From Bradymonas sediminis (GTDB lineage: Bacteria > Myxococcota_A > Bradymonadia > Bradymonadales > Bradymonadaceae), in NCBI RefSeq assembly GCF_003258315.1, contig NZ_CP030032.1, positions 3,015,804 to 3,079,803 on the forward strand: a stretch of DNA of 64,000 bases, given 5' to 3'. Position 1 is the first letter of the stretch. Each line of letters starts with the position of its first letter. Below are positions 49,491 through 57,562 of this stretch, piece by piece. A program made the translations under genes and the position numbers. The notes under the pieces are model-generated. The model was given only the letters and a program-made list of their open reading frames with translations. It was not told where the DNA came from and made no database searches.

Positions 49491-50753
49491 ATGAAATTTC
49501 GACGCAAAATTTATATGGTTGGCGGCGCTCTGACGCCCTTTATCGGCAAGATGCACCCCGACTTCATCTGGAAGAAGCACCCGGATTTCGGCACCCGTGA
49601 GAACCCCACGCTCGAGGAAACCCTGAGCGCGGCGATCCAGAAGGCGCTGGCCGACACCAACGTCGACGCCGACGCCATCGAGAAGGGGTTTATCGGCAAC
49701 TTCGCCGGCGAACTTTTCTCGAACCAGGGCCACCTGGGCGCCATGGCGGTTCGCGCAGACGAGAAGCTCAACGGCAAGCCCTTCACCCGCGTTGAGGGTG
49801 CGTGTGCCTCCGGCGGCCTGGCCGCCATCGGCGCCATCGACGCGCTCAACGCCGGCTACGACGTCGTGATGGCCGCAGGCGCCGAGGTGCAGACCACGGT
49901 GAGCGCGCGCGAAGGCGCGGGTTTCCTGGCACGCGCGTCCCACTGGGAAGAGGAGCGTGAGATCGACGACTTCACCTTCCCGGCGATGTTCGCTCGGCGC
50001 GCGAAATTCTATAAAGAGAAATTCGGCGTCACCGACGAAGATATCGCCCACGTCACGGTGAAGGCGTACGCCAACGCCAATAAGAACCCGCTGGCGCATA
50101 TGCGCGAGGTCACGATGACGCTTGAGAACGCGTCGGCTGCCAGCGACCGCAACCCGGCGTTTTTGCGCAACCCCGAGCTCAAAGAGCACCTGAAGGTCAG
50201 CGACTGCTCCCAGGTCAGCAACGGCGGCGCGGCGGTCATCCTCGCCAGCGAAGACGGCCTCAAAAAGCTCGGCATCGACCCGAGCGATTGCGTCGAGATC
50301 CTCGGCTACGCCCACACCACCTCGCCGCTGGGCCGGGTCAACGACTATACCGTGCTCGACAATACCGAGCTTGCGGCCAAGCAGCTCTATGAAGAGACCG
50401 GCCTTCGCCCCTCCGACATCGACGTCGCCGAAGTTCATGACTGCTTCGCGGTCACCGAATTGTTGATGTACGAAGCCCTCGGATTCGCCGAGCCCGGCAA
50501 AGGTGCCGAGCTTGCGCGCTCCGGCGCCACCGCCATCGACGGCGACATCCCGGTCAACACCGGCGGCGGACTCATCGCCTACGGTCACCCGGTCGGCGCC
50601 ACCGGCGTCAAGCAGCTCCTCGAGATCTATCGTCAGATGAAGGGTCAATGCGGCGACTACCAGATGCCCAACGCCCCGACGGTCGGCCTGACGGCCAATA
50701 TGGGCGGCGACGACCGCACCACCGTGGTCATGGCGCTTAAGAATGTCGACTGA
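49491..50753 (+). CDS. SCP-x/thiolase-family acyl-CoA acyltransferase
   Basis: 420 residues. The ATG at 49491 has an excellent ribosome binding site (AAAGGAG) and is preferred over the long open extension to 49329. Active-site Cys lies in EGACASGGLAA, the second block is EVHDCFAVTEL, and GGGLIAYGHPVGATGVKQ holds the catalytic His, the SCP-x pattern rather than that of classic thiolases. Such enzymes cleave 3-oxoacyl-CoA in fatty-acid or branched-acid breakdown. A strong terminator follows. Confidence 0.92.
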   Translation: MKFRRKIYMVGGALTPFIGKMHPDFIWKKHPDFGTRENPTLEETLSAAIQKALADTNVDADAIEKGFIGNFAGELFSNQGHLGAMAVRADEKLNGKPFTRVEGACASGGLAAIGAIDALNAGYDVVMAAGAEVQTTVSAREGAGFLARASHWEEEREIDDFTFPAMFARRAKFYKEKFGVTDEDIAHVTVKAYANANKNPLAHMREVTMTLENASAASDRNPAFLRNPELKEHLKVSDCSQVSNGGAAVILASEDGLKKLGIDPSDCVEILGYAHTTSPLGRVNDYTVLDNTELAAKQLYEETGLRPSDIDVAEVHDCFAVTELLMYEALGFAEPGKGAELARSGATAIDGDIPVNTGGGLIAYGHPVGATGVKQLLEIYRQMKGQCGDYQMPNAPTVGLTANMGGDDRTTVVMALKNVD

Positions 50754-50780
50754 TTAAGCCCAGCGTTAGCCCGGACTCAC

Positions 50781-50820
50781 CGACGGCCCGCCCATTGTCA
50801 ATGGGCGGGCCGTCGTTTTA
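50781..50820 (+). terminator. Rho-independent terminator after the thiolase gene
   Basis: 16-bp perfect stem (CGACGGCCCGCCCATT and complement), 3-nt loop, then TTTTAT. Confidence 0.93.
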
Positions 50821-50946
50821 TATCGACTCATTTCGCCCCGGGGCTTTCTTTTCGGCCTGGTGTGCTTAAATAGTAGGCGGCTTTGACGCCCCCAATCGCG
50901 CAGACCTATGCTCATTGCGCATCTCTTTGAACCCCCTTGAGCCCGC

Positions 50947-50982
50947 GTCAAACGTTTGACACACCGCGTCATTTCGATTAAT
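50947..50982 (+). promoter_or_regulatory. candidate promoter overlapped by a 14-bp palindrome
   Basis: GTCAAACGTTTGAC (50947-50960) is a perfect palindrome. Its right half contains the consensus -35 TTGACA (50956-50961); a plausible -10, ATTAAT, lies at 50977-50982 with a 15-bp spacer. A repressor bound to the palindrome would block RNA polymerase. Target gene starts at 51037. Confidence 0.5.
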
Positions 50983-51036
50983 CAGCGATGATGGTTCTTT
51001 AAATTAATACGCTATTCTTTTTGTGAGGCACCCAGC

Positions 51037-52308
51037 ATGGCCGAGAAACCCACCCCAAAAGGTATCGAAGAGCTCGCACAGGTGAAATTCGTCGGACCGG
51101 CCAAGGCCGAGGCGATCATCGAACAGCTTGGCATCAATACGGTTGAGGAGCTTGTTGAGGTCTCCAAAAATGGCGAGCTTCAGAAGGTCAAAGGGATCGG
51201 CGCGGCGCTGGCCAAAAAGATTCACGCCGCGGCTAAAGAGGCGCTACAGGCGTCTGCTGCGGAGGTAAAAGACGCCCAGAAAGATGCCCCCAAGAAGGCG
51301 GCGAAACCGGCGCCAACCGAGAAAACCAAGGCGGCGCCGGCCGCCCAAAAGGCCGAGAAGCCCACGGTTGAGAAGAAGACCGAAAAGAAAGCCGCAGCCC
51401 CGGCCAAAGCGCCCAAGTCGGCGCCCGAGAAAATGACCCCGCTGCCCAAGCCGCCCGCGCAGCCGGCGAAACTCTCTCCGCGTGACGCCCGCGTGCTTCG
51501 TTTCATCGAAACGCTTCGATGCCCGGCCTGCGGACACGATGATTTTGACCGTGGTGCCACCACCCTGACCTGCAAGGCCTGCCACCGCGAGTATAATTTT
51601 CACAGCGGCGTCGCCGACCTCGCTCCGCCCAAGCCCAGCGGACGAAGCGTCACCCAGCGACTGATGGAGTCGCGCATCTACGCGCGCTTCTACGAAGACA
51701 TCATGCGCCCGCGCCTCACCGGGATCATCTCGGACCGAACCCTCGGCGAAGAGTATATCCTGGCCGGCGAGATGCTCGACCTGGAGGCGGACTCTCGCCT
51801 GCTCGACGTGGCCGTGGGCACGGCAAACTTCACCCGCTATTTTGCCCAGCGCCTGCTTGAGCTCTCGGGCAGTGACGAAGAGAAGTCACTGGTGGTCGGC
51901 ATGGACCTGTCCTGGCCGATGCTTGAGACCGCGCGCACGTATCTTCGCCGCGACGGGCTCGACGACGACGTCTTCTTGATCCGCGGCGACGCGGCGCGCA
52001 TCCCGGCACGCCGGGGCGCCTATAATCGCCTGCATTGTGCCGGCGCGCTGCACCTGATGGATAATATCGATGAGGCGTTGCGCAACTTCGCGCGCGTGCT
52101 CGAGGCCGACGGAATTTGCGTCATCAGCACGTTTATCCAGGGCGATGGCCTGCTGCGCCGCACCCTTAAGCGCGCCGCAGAGGTGCCGACGCAATTCCAC
52201 TGGTTTACCCGCGAGGAGTTGCACCAACGTCTGCGCCGCGCCGGCTTTGAGGTCATGGAAGACAGCATTGCAGGCGACGCGATCACGGTCAAAGCTCTGC
52301 GAACCTGA
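51037..52308 (+). CDS. helix-hairpin-helix / zinc-ribbon / SAM methyltransferase fusion
   Basis: 423 residues. Residues 1-70 hold tandem helix-hairpin-helix motifs (AQVKFVGPAKAEAIIEQLG, LQKVKGIGAALAKKI). Residues 71-148 are a Lys/Ala/Pro linker. Cys162, 165, 179 and 182 form a zinc ribbon (RCPACGHDDF, TCKACHREY) like that of RlmA or Trm112. Residues 200-423 are a class I methyltransferase: SRLLDVAVGTANFTRYFA (motif I), VVGMDLSWPMLETAR, and LIRGDAARIPARRG. The HhH part suggests DNA or RNA binding, so the substrate may be a nucleic acid or a bound partner; which one cannot be told. Ribosome binding site GTGAGG precedes the ATG. Confidence 0.82.
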   Translation: MAEKPTPKGIEELAQVKFVGPAKAEAIIEQLGINTVEELVEVSKNGELQKVKGIGAALAKKIHAAAKEALQASAAEVKDAQKDAPKKAAKPAPTEKTKAAPAAQKAEKPTVEKKTEKKAAAPAKAPKSAPEKMTPLPKPPAQPAKLSPRDARVLRFIETLRCPACGHDDFDRGATTLTCKACHREYNFHSGVADLAPPKPSGRSVTQRLMESRIYARFYEDIMRPRLTGIISDRTLGEEYILAGEMLDLEADSRLLDVAVGTANFTRYFAQRLLELSGSDEEKSLVVGMDLSWPMLETARTYLRRDGLDDDVFLIRGDAARIPARRGAYNRLHCAGALHLMDNIDEALRNFARVLEADGICVISTFIQGDGLLRRTLKRAAEVPTQFHWFTREELHQRLRRAGFEVMEDSIAGDAITVKALRT

Positions 52309-52344
52309 GCCCACCCGGCGCAGCTCGCGCCGGCGGAGCCACCG

Positions 52345-52791
52345 ATGCTCTCTAAACTCCTGCGCGACGCACTCTCGACGGGTGCGTCGCGCCAAAAAAC
52401 ACCGCCCCCCGAACTCCTGCGCGAGGTCTGGCCGACCTTGCTCGGCGAGCCCCTTTGCCACCGCACCCAACCCAAATATTTGCGCGATAAGACGCTGGTC
52501 ATCGCCGTGGCAAGCGACGCCTGGCTAAAGGAAATCAAGCGCCACAAGCGCTCGGTTCACGCGCGCATCCATCGCCTGCTGCCGTGGCGCGTCAACCGCC
52601 TCGAGTTCGTCGTCGAGAACCTGCCCGCCGCGCCGCGCAGCGGGGCTAAGGCGCCCGACGACGCCCCCGCGCTCCCGAACCTCGACACGCTCGACGCAAA
52701 CACCCAGGACAACCTCGCACGCCTTGACGATAAGACCCGCGATTTAATGTTGCGAATTCGCGCGCATATGGACGCTGAAAAGCCCGAATAG
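52345..52791 (+). CDS. dciA: DciA-like (DUF721) protein
   Basis: 148 residues. The core LLREVWPTLLGEPLCHRTQP, YLRDKTLVIAVASDAWLKEI and RIHRLLPWRVNRLEFVVE matches the DUF721 family, whose studied members load the replicative helicase DnaB in bacteria without DnaC. The C-terminal 50 residues are variable and polar. It is 36 bp from the methyltransferase gene on the same strand, so probably co-transcribed, and converges closely with glnE. Confidence 0.8.
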   Translation: MLSKLLRDALSTGASRQKTPPPELLREVWPTLLGEPLCHRTQPKYLRDKTLVIAVASDAWLKEIKRHKRSVHARIHRLLPWRVNRLEFVVENLPAAPRSGAKAPDDAPALPNLDTLDANTQDNLARLDDKTRDLMLRIRAHMDAEKPE

Positions 52792-52825
52792 GCGCGCTGA
52801 ACACCCGCCCCCACCTTTTCGAATC

Positions 52826-55800
52826 TTAGGGCGATTGCCCGAGCACTGCCTCAAGGGCCAGCGACACCCGCTCGGCCAGCACATCAAGCTCCGTGCGCAA
52901 TTGCTCGCCGGCGCTGCCCCCCTGAAACCCGAGGCGGCGCGCCAGGATATTCAATTCCTCGACCTCGGTCGGCAATTGGTTCGACGCCCGAAGATCGCTC
53001 ATACGAAGCCGCGCCTCCACCCGCCGCAACATACGGTAGTCTTCGAGCAATTGCAGGCAGTCGATGCCCAGGGATATCTCCTCGCGCTCCACGGCCTCGG
53101 CGAACCCGGCCAACGCGTGCATCGTATTCTGGCTGCGCGGGCCAAAGACTACGCCCTCGCCCAATCGCTGCGCCACCGAATCCACCTCGGCTCGGCCAGC
53201 CTCAGCCCCGTCAATATTGCTGACGCGACGGCCATAATAGAGTTGGAGGTATTGGGTCAGAAACTCCACATCGACCATGCCACCGGCGTCGAATTTTATA
53301 TCGAAGCTGGTCCCCGCGCTGCCAAATTCTCGGCTGATACGCCGGCGCATCTCAAACATCGCCCTGGCCAGATCGGCCGGATTCTCGCTCTCAAACGCAA
53401 TCTTTTGGCGCAGGGCCATCAGCCGTCGGCGAAGGCCTGGCGGACCGGTCAACGCGCGCGCCCGCACCATCGCCTGGCGCTCCCAGAGGTCGGCGTGCAT
53501 CGCATGATACTCCCGGAAGGCATCCAGGCTCACGACGAGCGTCCCCTGGGAGCCCGACGGGCGCAGGCGCGTGTCGACCTCATACATTTTCCCCTGCGCG
53601 CTCACGGACGACAGGTTTCGCACCAGCCGTTGGGCCAGACGCATATAGAACGAGGGGTCGAAGCCAAGTGTGTCGTCGGGCTCGTAGATAAAGACGATAT
53701 CGAGGTCGCTGCCAATTGAGATCTCACGCCCGCCGAGCTTCCCCATCGCGAGGACGACGAACCCAAGCTCCTCAAGCGGCGGCACCGGCCGGTCGCCCTC
53801 AAGCCCCTCGCAGAGGTTGGCGTAGACCTCGCCGAGCACCGCGTCGATCAAGACTTCGGCGAGCATCGACAATTGCCGCACGGACACCTCGATCTCGCAG
53901 GCACCGGCGACCTCGTGCAGCGCGATGCGCAGCACCTCTTCCTGGTGAAAGCGGCGCACACGCCCCAGCCGATGGCTCGGGTCTTTGATCCCCGAGAGAC
54001 GCCGCGCTAACTCGTCGGCCATCTCATCGCGCTCGCGCACCACCGCAACGGTGGAAGACCCGAGCAAATAGTCGATGATATTGGGCTCACGCAAAATGAT
54101 CGACGCCAGAAATTCGCTCGACCCCAGCACGTGCACCAGCAGCCGCGTGGCGTGCGGGTTCTCAAAGAGCATCCCATAAAAGCTCGGGCGGTCGCCGATG
54201 ATCGCCGATAACCTCGCCCAATTGCTCAGCGCCTGGTCGGGGTCCGGCGCGCTCGCGCAAGCCTGCAAAAGATATCGCCCGAGCTGGCTCTGTTCGGTGC
54301 CCGCCCGAAGCCCAAAGGGCCCGTAATTCTGCTCGCGCAACACCTGCACCTGCCCGGCGACCTGGCGCGGGCGCCGAAAGCCCAGCGCCACCAGGGAGTC
54401 AAGGACCACGGGGTCAAAGAGGCGCTCCGGGCTCACCCCCATCACCGTGACGAGCTCGCTCGGGCGCGACTCGCGCACCGTCGGCTCGCGCGAGGTCTTC
54501 GCCGAATCCCTAAAGAGGCGCTCGAAAATAACCGCGACCTTCTCGCGCGAGTACGTCAACGCGCTGCGCAGCGCGTCTTCGTCCATCAACATGCGCTGCG
54601 CCAGGCGCTGAAAGCCGTCGACGTCGGCAGGAAGCCGGTGTGATTGGCGGTCTGACTCCATCTGAATGCGGTGCTCCACGCGCCGAAAAAGGTCGTAGGC
54701 ATCGGCCAGGCAGCGGTGATCCTCGTGCGTGATCAACCCGACATAGAGCAGGCGATCCAGCGCCTCGAGGGTGCCGCGCACCCGCAAGGACTCGCGTGTG
54801 CCGCAGTGGATGAGTTGCAGGGCCTGCACGAAGAATTCGATTTCACGGATGCCACCCACCCCGATCTTCACGTCCCAGCCAAACGGCGAGGCGTCGCGCG
54901 CATCTCGGCGCTGGTCGGCCTCCGCGGGCTCGGACGGCGTGGGCGCCTTCGCGCCGGAATTGCCCCCGTTGCTCCCGGCGGATGGCTCCGGGCGAACCTC
55001 TTTAGCCAGCACCTTGCCGGCGCGGCTGCGACGCAACGCCCCGGTGCGCCCCAGCTTCTTTCGCATCCGTGACTGCAACGCGGAGACCGGCCGAGTCGGC
55101 TCCAATTGGGGCAGCACTTCCTGCTCCTTCAGACCCACGATGGCCGAGACATGCGCGTTTCGGTCAATCTTCTCCTTCATCGAGCGCAGCTCGTCGATCA
55201 CCTTAAAGTCGAGGTAGCGCCGGAACATAAACGGTTCGAGCTCCTCAAAAAGCGCGTCCGCCAGGGCGTGATTTCCGCCCACCGCCCGCGCCTTAATCAA
55301 AGCGCTTCGCTCCCAGGTGCTCCCCCAATTAAGGTAATAATTGACCATCGCGCCGACCGAGTTAACCAGCCCGCCTTTATTGCCGTCGGGCCGAAGCCGC
55401 AGGTCCACTCGGAACACATATCCTTCGTCGGTCGCCTCGCTCATCGCACGCGTCACCCAACGCCCGAGCTGGTCGATCTTTGATTTAAGGCCTTCGTCGA
55501 GCGCCGCCGGGTCGGTGCAGATCCAATTTGAGCAGATATAAATAAGGTCGACATCGGAGCTGAAATTAAGCTCGGTGCCGCCGAGCTTGCCCATGCCGAG
55601 CACGCAAAAATGCTCGACCAGCTCGGGGCGCCCCAGCAGCCTGGCGCCCTGCACGCACGCGACCTCCAGGCAGGCCTGGGCGAGGTTGGCGATCTCGGCG
55701 GCCGTCTGGCGCACCGAACTGGCGTTTTCAACCTCGCGCAAATAAATCCGCAGCGACTCTCGCCGCTTCAACCGGCGAAGCTCGGCAAACGCGACCTCCT

Positions 55801-56245
55801 CGAGAGCGCGCCCATCCGCCACGCCCGCGTCGATGCGCGCGTTAAGCTCGTCTAAGAGCGACTCGAGCCCGCGCCCCACATAATTTCTCTGCTGATTAAG
55901 ATGCCCCTCGGCCAGGTATAAAAGGTCATCGGGGTGGCGCTGCAGAAGATGCGCCGGGTGCTCGCCCTGGCCGGCCAGAATGATAAAAACACCCAGCGCA
56001 CCGGGCGCGGCGAGTCGGCGCGCGCCGCCCTCCTCCTCGCTGAATTGCAGCAGATATAACAGCGTGTCGGCCGGGTCTGCGACCTGCAAAACTCCCGCCA
56101 AGATCTCCGCCACTTGGGCCAACGCAAAACGCCCCTCACGGACGCCCAGGTTCAGGCGCGTGAGGAGCGTGTCGACGCGCTCAGGGGTATCGGTGCGCGC
56201 CCTCAAGGCGGGCAGATACTCCTGAGCTATCGCGTTAAAGTTCAC
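52826..56245 (-). CDS. glnE: bifunctional glutamine synthetase adenylyltransferase/adenylyl-removing enzyme
   Basis: 1139 residues, longer than E. coli GlnE (946). Both nucleotidyltransferase domains are intact: GMGKLGGTELNFSSDVDLIY (adenylyl-removing, about residue 217) and AMGKLGGREISIGSDLDIVF (adenylylating, about residue 830). A helical regulatory domain lies between. Part of the extra length is a disordered Gly/Ser/Ala insertion near residues 395-440 (EVRPEPSAGSNGGNSGAKAP). It adjusts glutamine synthetase activity to nitrogen supply. Begins 3 bp after the four-repeat protein gene, so the two are co-transcribed. Confidence 0.96.
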   Translation of the reverse strand: MNFNAIAQEYLPALRARTDTPERVDTLLTRLNLGVREGRFALAQVAEILAGVLQVADPADTLLYLLQFSEEEGGARRLAAPGALGVFIILAGQGEHPAHLLQRHPDDLLYLAEGHLNQQRNYVGRGLESLLDELNARIDAGVADGRALEEVAFAELRRLKRRESLRIYLREVENASSVRQTAAEIANLAQACLEVACVQGARLLGRPELVEHFCVLGMGKLGGTELNFSSDVDLIYICSNWICTDPAALDEGLKSKIDQLGRWVTRAMSEATDEGYVFRVDLRLRPDGNKGGLVNSVGAMVNYYLNWGSTWERSALIKARAVGGNHALADALFEELEPFMFRRYLDFKVIDELRSMKEKIDRNAHVSAIVGLKEQEVLPQLEPTRPVSALQSRMRKKLGRTGALRRSRAGKVLAKEVRPEPSAGSNGGNSGAKAPTPSEPAEADQRRDARDASPFGWDVKIGVGGIREIEFFVQALQLIHCGTRESLRVRGTLEALDRLLYVGLITHEDHRCLADAYDLFRRVEHRIQMESDRQSHRLPADVDGFQRLAQRMLMDEDALRSALTYSREKVAVIFERLFRDSAKTSREPTVRESRPSELVTVMGVSPERLFDPVVLDSLVALGFRRPRQVAGQVQVLREQNYGPFGLRAGTEQSQLGRYLLQACASAPDPDQALSNWARLSAIIGDRPSFYGMLFENPHATRLLVHVLGSSEFLASIILREPNIIDYLLGSSTVAVVRERDEMADELARRLSGIKDPSHRLGRVRRFHQEEVLRIALHEVAGACEIEVSVRQLSMLAEVLIDAVLGEVYANLCEGLEGDRPVPPLEELGFVVLAMGKLGGREISIGSDLDIVFIYEPDDTLGFDPSFYMRLAQRLVRNLSSVSAQGKMYEVDTRLRPSGSQGTLVVSLDAFREYHAMHADLWERQAMVRARALTGPPGLRRRLMALRQKIAFESENPADLARAMFEMRRRISREFGSAGTSFDIKFDAGGMVDVEFLTQYLQLYYGRRVSNIDGAEAGRAEVDSVAQRLGEGVVFGPRSQNTMHALAGFAEAVEREEISLGIDCLQLLEDYRMLRRVEARLRMSDLRASNQLPTEVEELNILARRLGFQGGSAGEQLRTELDVLAERVSLALEAVLGQSP

Positions 56246-56248
56246 CTA

Positions 56249-57340
56249 TCAGCCCTGCACCTTCTTAATTTCCTCGTACTCGTTTTGATAGAGCATCGCG
56301 TTATCCAACACGATATTCAGGTTCTTGCGGTTGCCCTCGTTATAGACCTCGGCATCGTAATCGCGCATCTGACGCGCCATATCGAGCATCTCGTCGCAAA
56401 TGCGCGACAAAAGGACCAGGTCACGCGAGGCGCGGTCTTTGCCGGCAAAATGCTCGCGATACTGCTCCATCGCCCAGTTTGCGCCGGCACCGAAATTCCC
56501 CGGAAGGTCGCCTTCTGCGACGTTGCGTCGGGCGTTCTGAATCTCGCCAAACTCCGTGCGATAGGTCTCTAATTGCGTCTCAACAATCTTGATATTGTTG
56601 CGATTCTGCTCGTTATTAAGCCCACCCTCGTCAAGCTTTTTCATCTGCGCGCCGACCTCTTCGAGGGTCGCGATCAGGCGGTGCATCAGGCCGGGGCGGC
56701 GCGAAACGCGCGGGCGTCCGGCGAAATGAAAGTTGTAGACCGCGAATTGCTCGTTGGCCAACGTCGCCAGATAGCTGGCCAACTCGTCGGGCTGAGCGTT
56801 GGCGCGCGCGTTGAGAATATGGTCGCGCTCCTTGCGATAAAGAGCGGTGTTGTTGCGCACGGTCTTGAGGTCCTCGCGCACCGAACGCATATCTTTTTTG
56901 GTCAGAAGCTTCTTCATCTGCGCTTCGGTCAGCTCAAGCTCCGAGATCATCTCGTTGAGACGCCCCAGGTCACGGGTGGCGCGGCCCTGGCCGGCGAAGT
57001 GGCGGAAATACTGCCCAAACTGCAGATTCGCCCAGGTCGCAAGCTTGCTGCCTTCGATCGCGGTCTCGCCCTGGGCCTGAACCCGCGCGATCTCTTTGCG
57101 CTCGGTGTCATAGGTCTCCAGGTTCTCGACCGCCTGCTCCACCATCGACGCAAGCGCCGGGTCCTGGGCGACGTTGCCCGCAGCGCGCGCCTCGTTCACC
57201 AGCGCTTCGAGTTTCTTGATGATATCATCAAGCTCGCTGATGGTGCGCGTGGCGCGAGGCTTGCCCGCAAATCGCGCGCCATACTCGTTATAAAGGGCCT
57301 GAGTCTGGTCACGAAAGTCTTTCAAATTAAGAGTTGCCAT
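56249..57340 (-). CDS. unrecognised protein of four ~91-residue helical repeats
   Basis: 363 residues made almost wholly of four tandem repeats. The landmark FAG followed by R-x2-R falls at residues 24, 115, 206 and 298 (RFAGKPRATR, HFAGQGRATR, HFAGRPRVSR, HFAGKDRASR), a spacing of 91-92. Each repeat continues with a helix containing a Leu/Ile pattern and a KK pair (QMKKL), and ends with a Tyr-x-x-E segment (ETYDTERKEI, ALYRKERDHI, ETYRTEFGEI, MLYQNEYEEI). No signal peptide, Cys or membrane helix. Highly charged, so cytosolic. The gene precedes glnE by 3 bp. I do not recognise a family. Confidence 0.88.
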   Translation of the reverse strand: MATLNLKDFRDQTQALYNEYGARFAGKPRATRTISELDDIIKKLEALVNEARAAGNVAQDPALASMVEQAVENLETYDTERKEIARVQAQGETAIEGSKLATWANLQFGQYFRHFAGQGRATRDLGRLNEMISELELTEAQMKKLLTKKDMRSVREDLKTVRNNTALYRKERDHILNARANAQPDELASYLATLANEQFAVYNFHFAGRPRVSRRPGLMHRLIATLEEVGAQMKKLDEGGLNNEQNRNNIKIVETQLETYRTEFGEIQNARRNVAEGDLPGNFGAGANWAMEQYREHFAGKDRASRDLVLLSRICDEMLDMARQMRDYDAEVYNEGNRKNLNIVLDNAMLYQNEYEEIKKVQG

Positions 57341-57518
57341 AAAATATACTGCTCACGAGATGGTGTTGGTGGTTTGATATGAATGGGATGCACAAAATGC
57401 GGCATATCAGTCGGCCGGTCTACAGCTCAAAAACCGAAGCGAGAAGCCCGATAGCGCGGCGCGCATTAAATTTGGCACGACTCTAGGAAAGGCAAGCTCG
57501 CAGTGCAACCTTTAAGGC

Positions 57519-57538
57519 AAAAAGCCTGAGAATCAGGC
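57519..57538 (-). terminator. Rho-independent terminator of the large kinase gene
   Basis: On the minus strand GCCTGA, a 3-nt loop and TCAGGC are followed by TTTTTG, 25 bp beyond the stop at 57563. Confidence 0.65.
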
Positions 57539-57562
57539 GTGCCGGGCAAATTCTGGCCGAAA

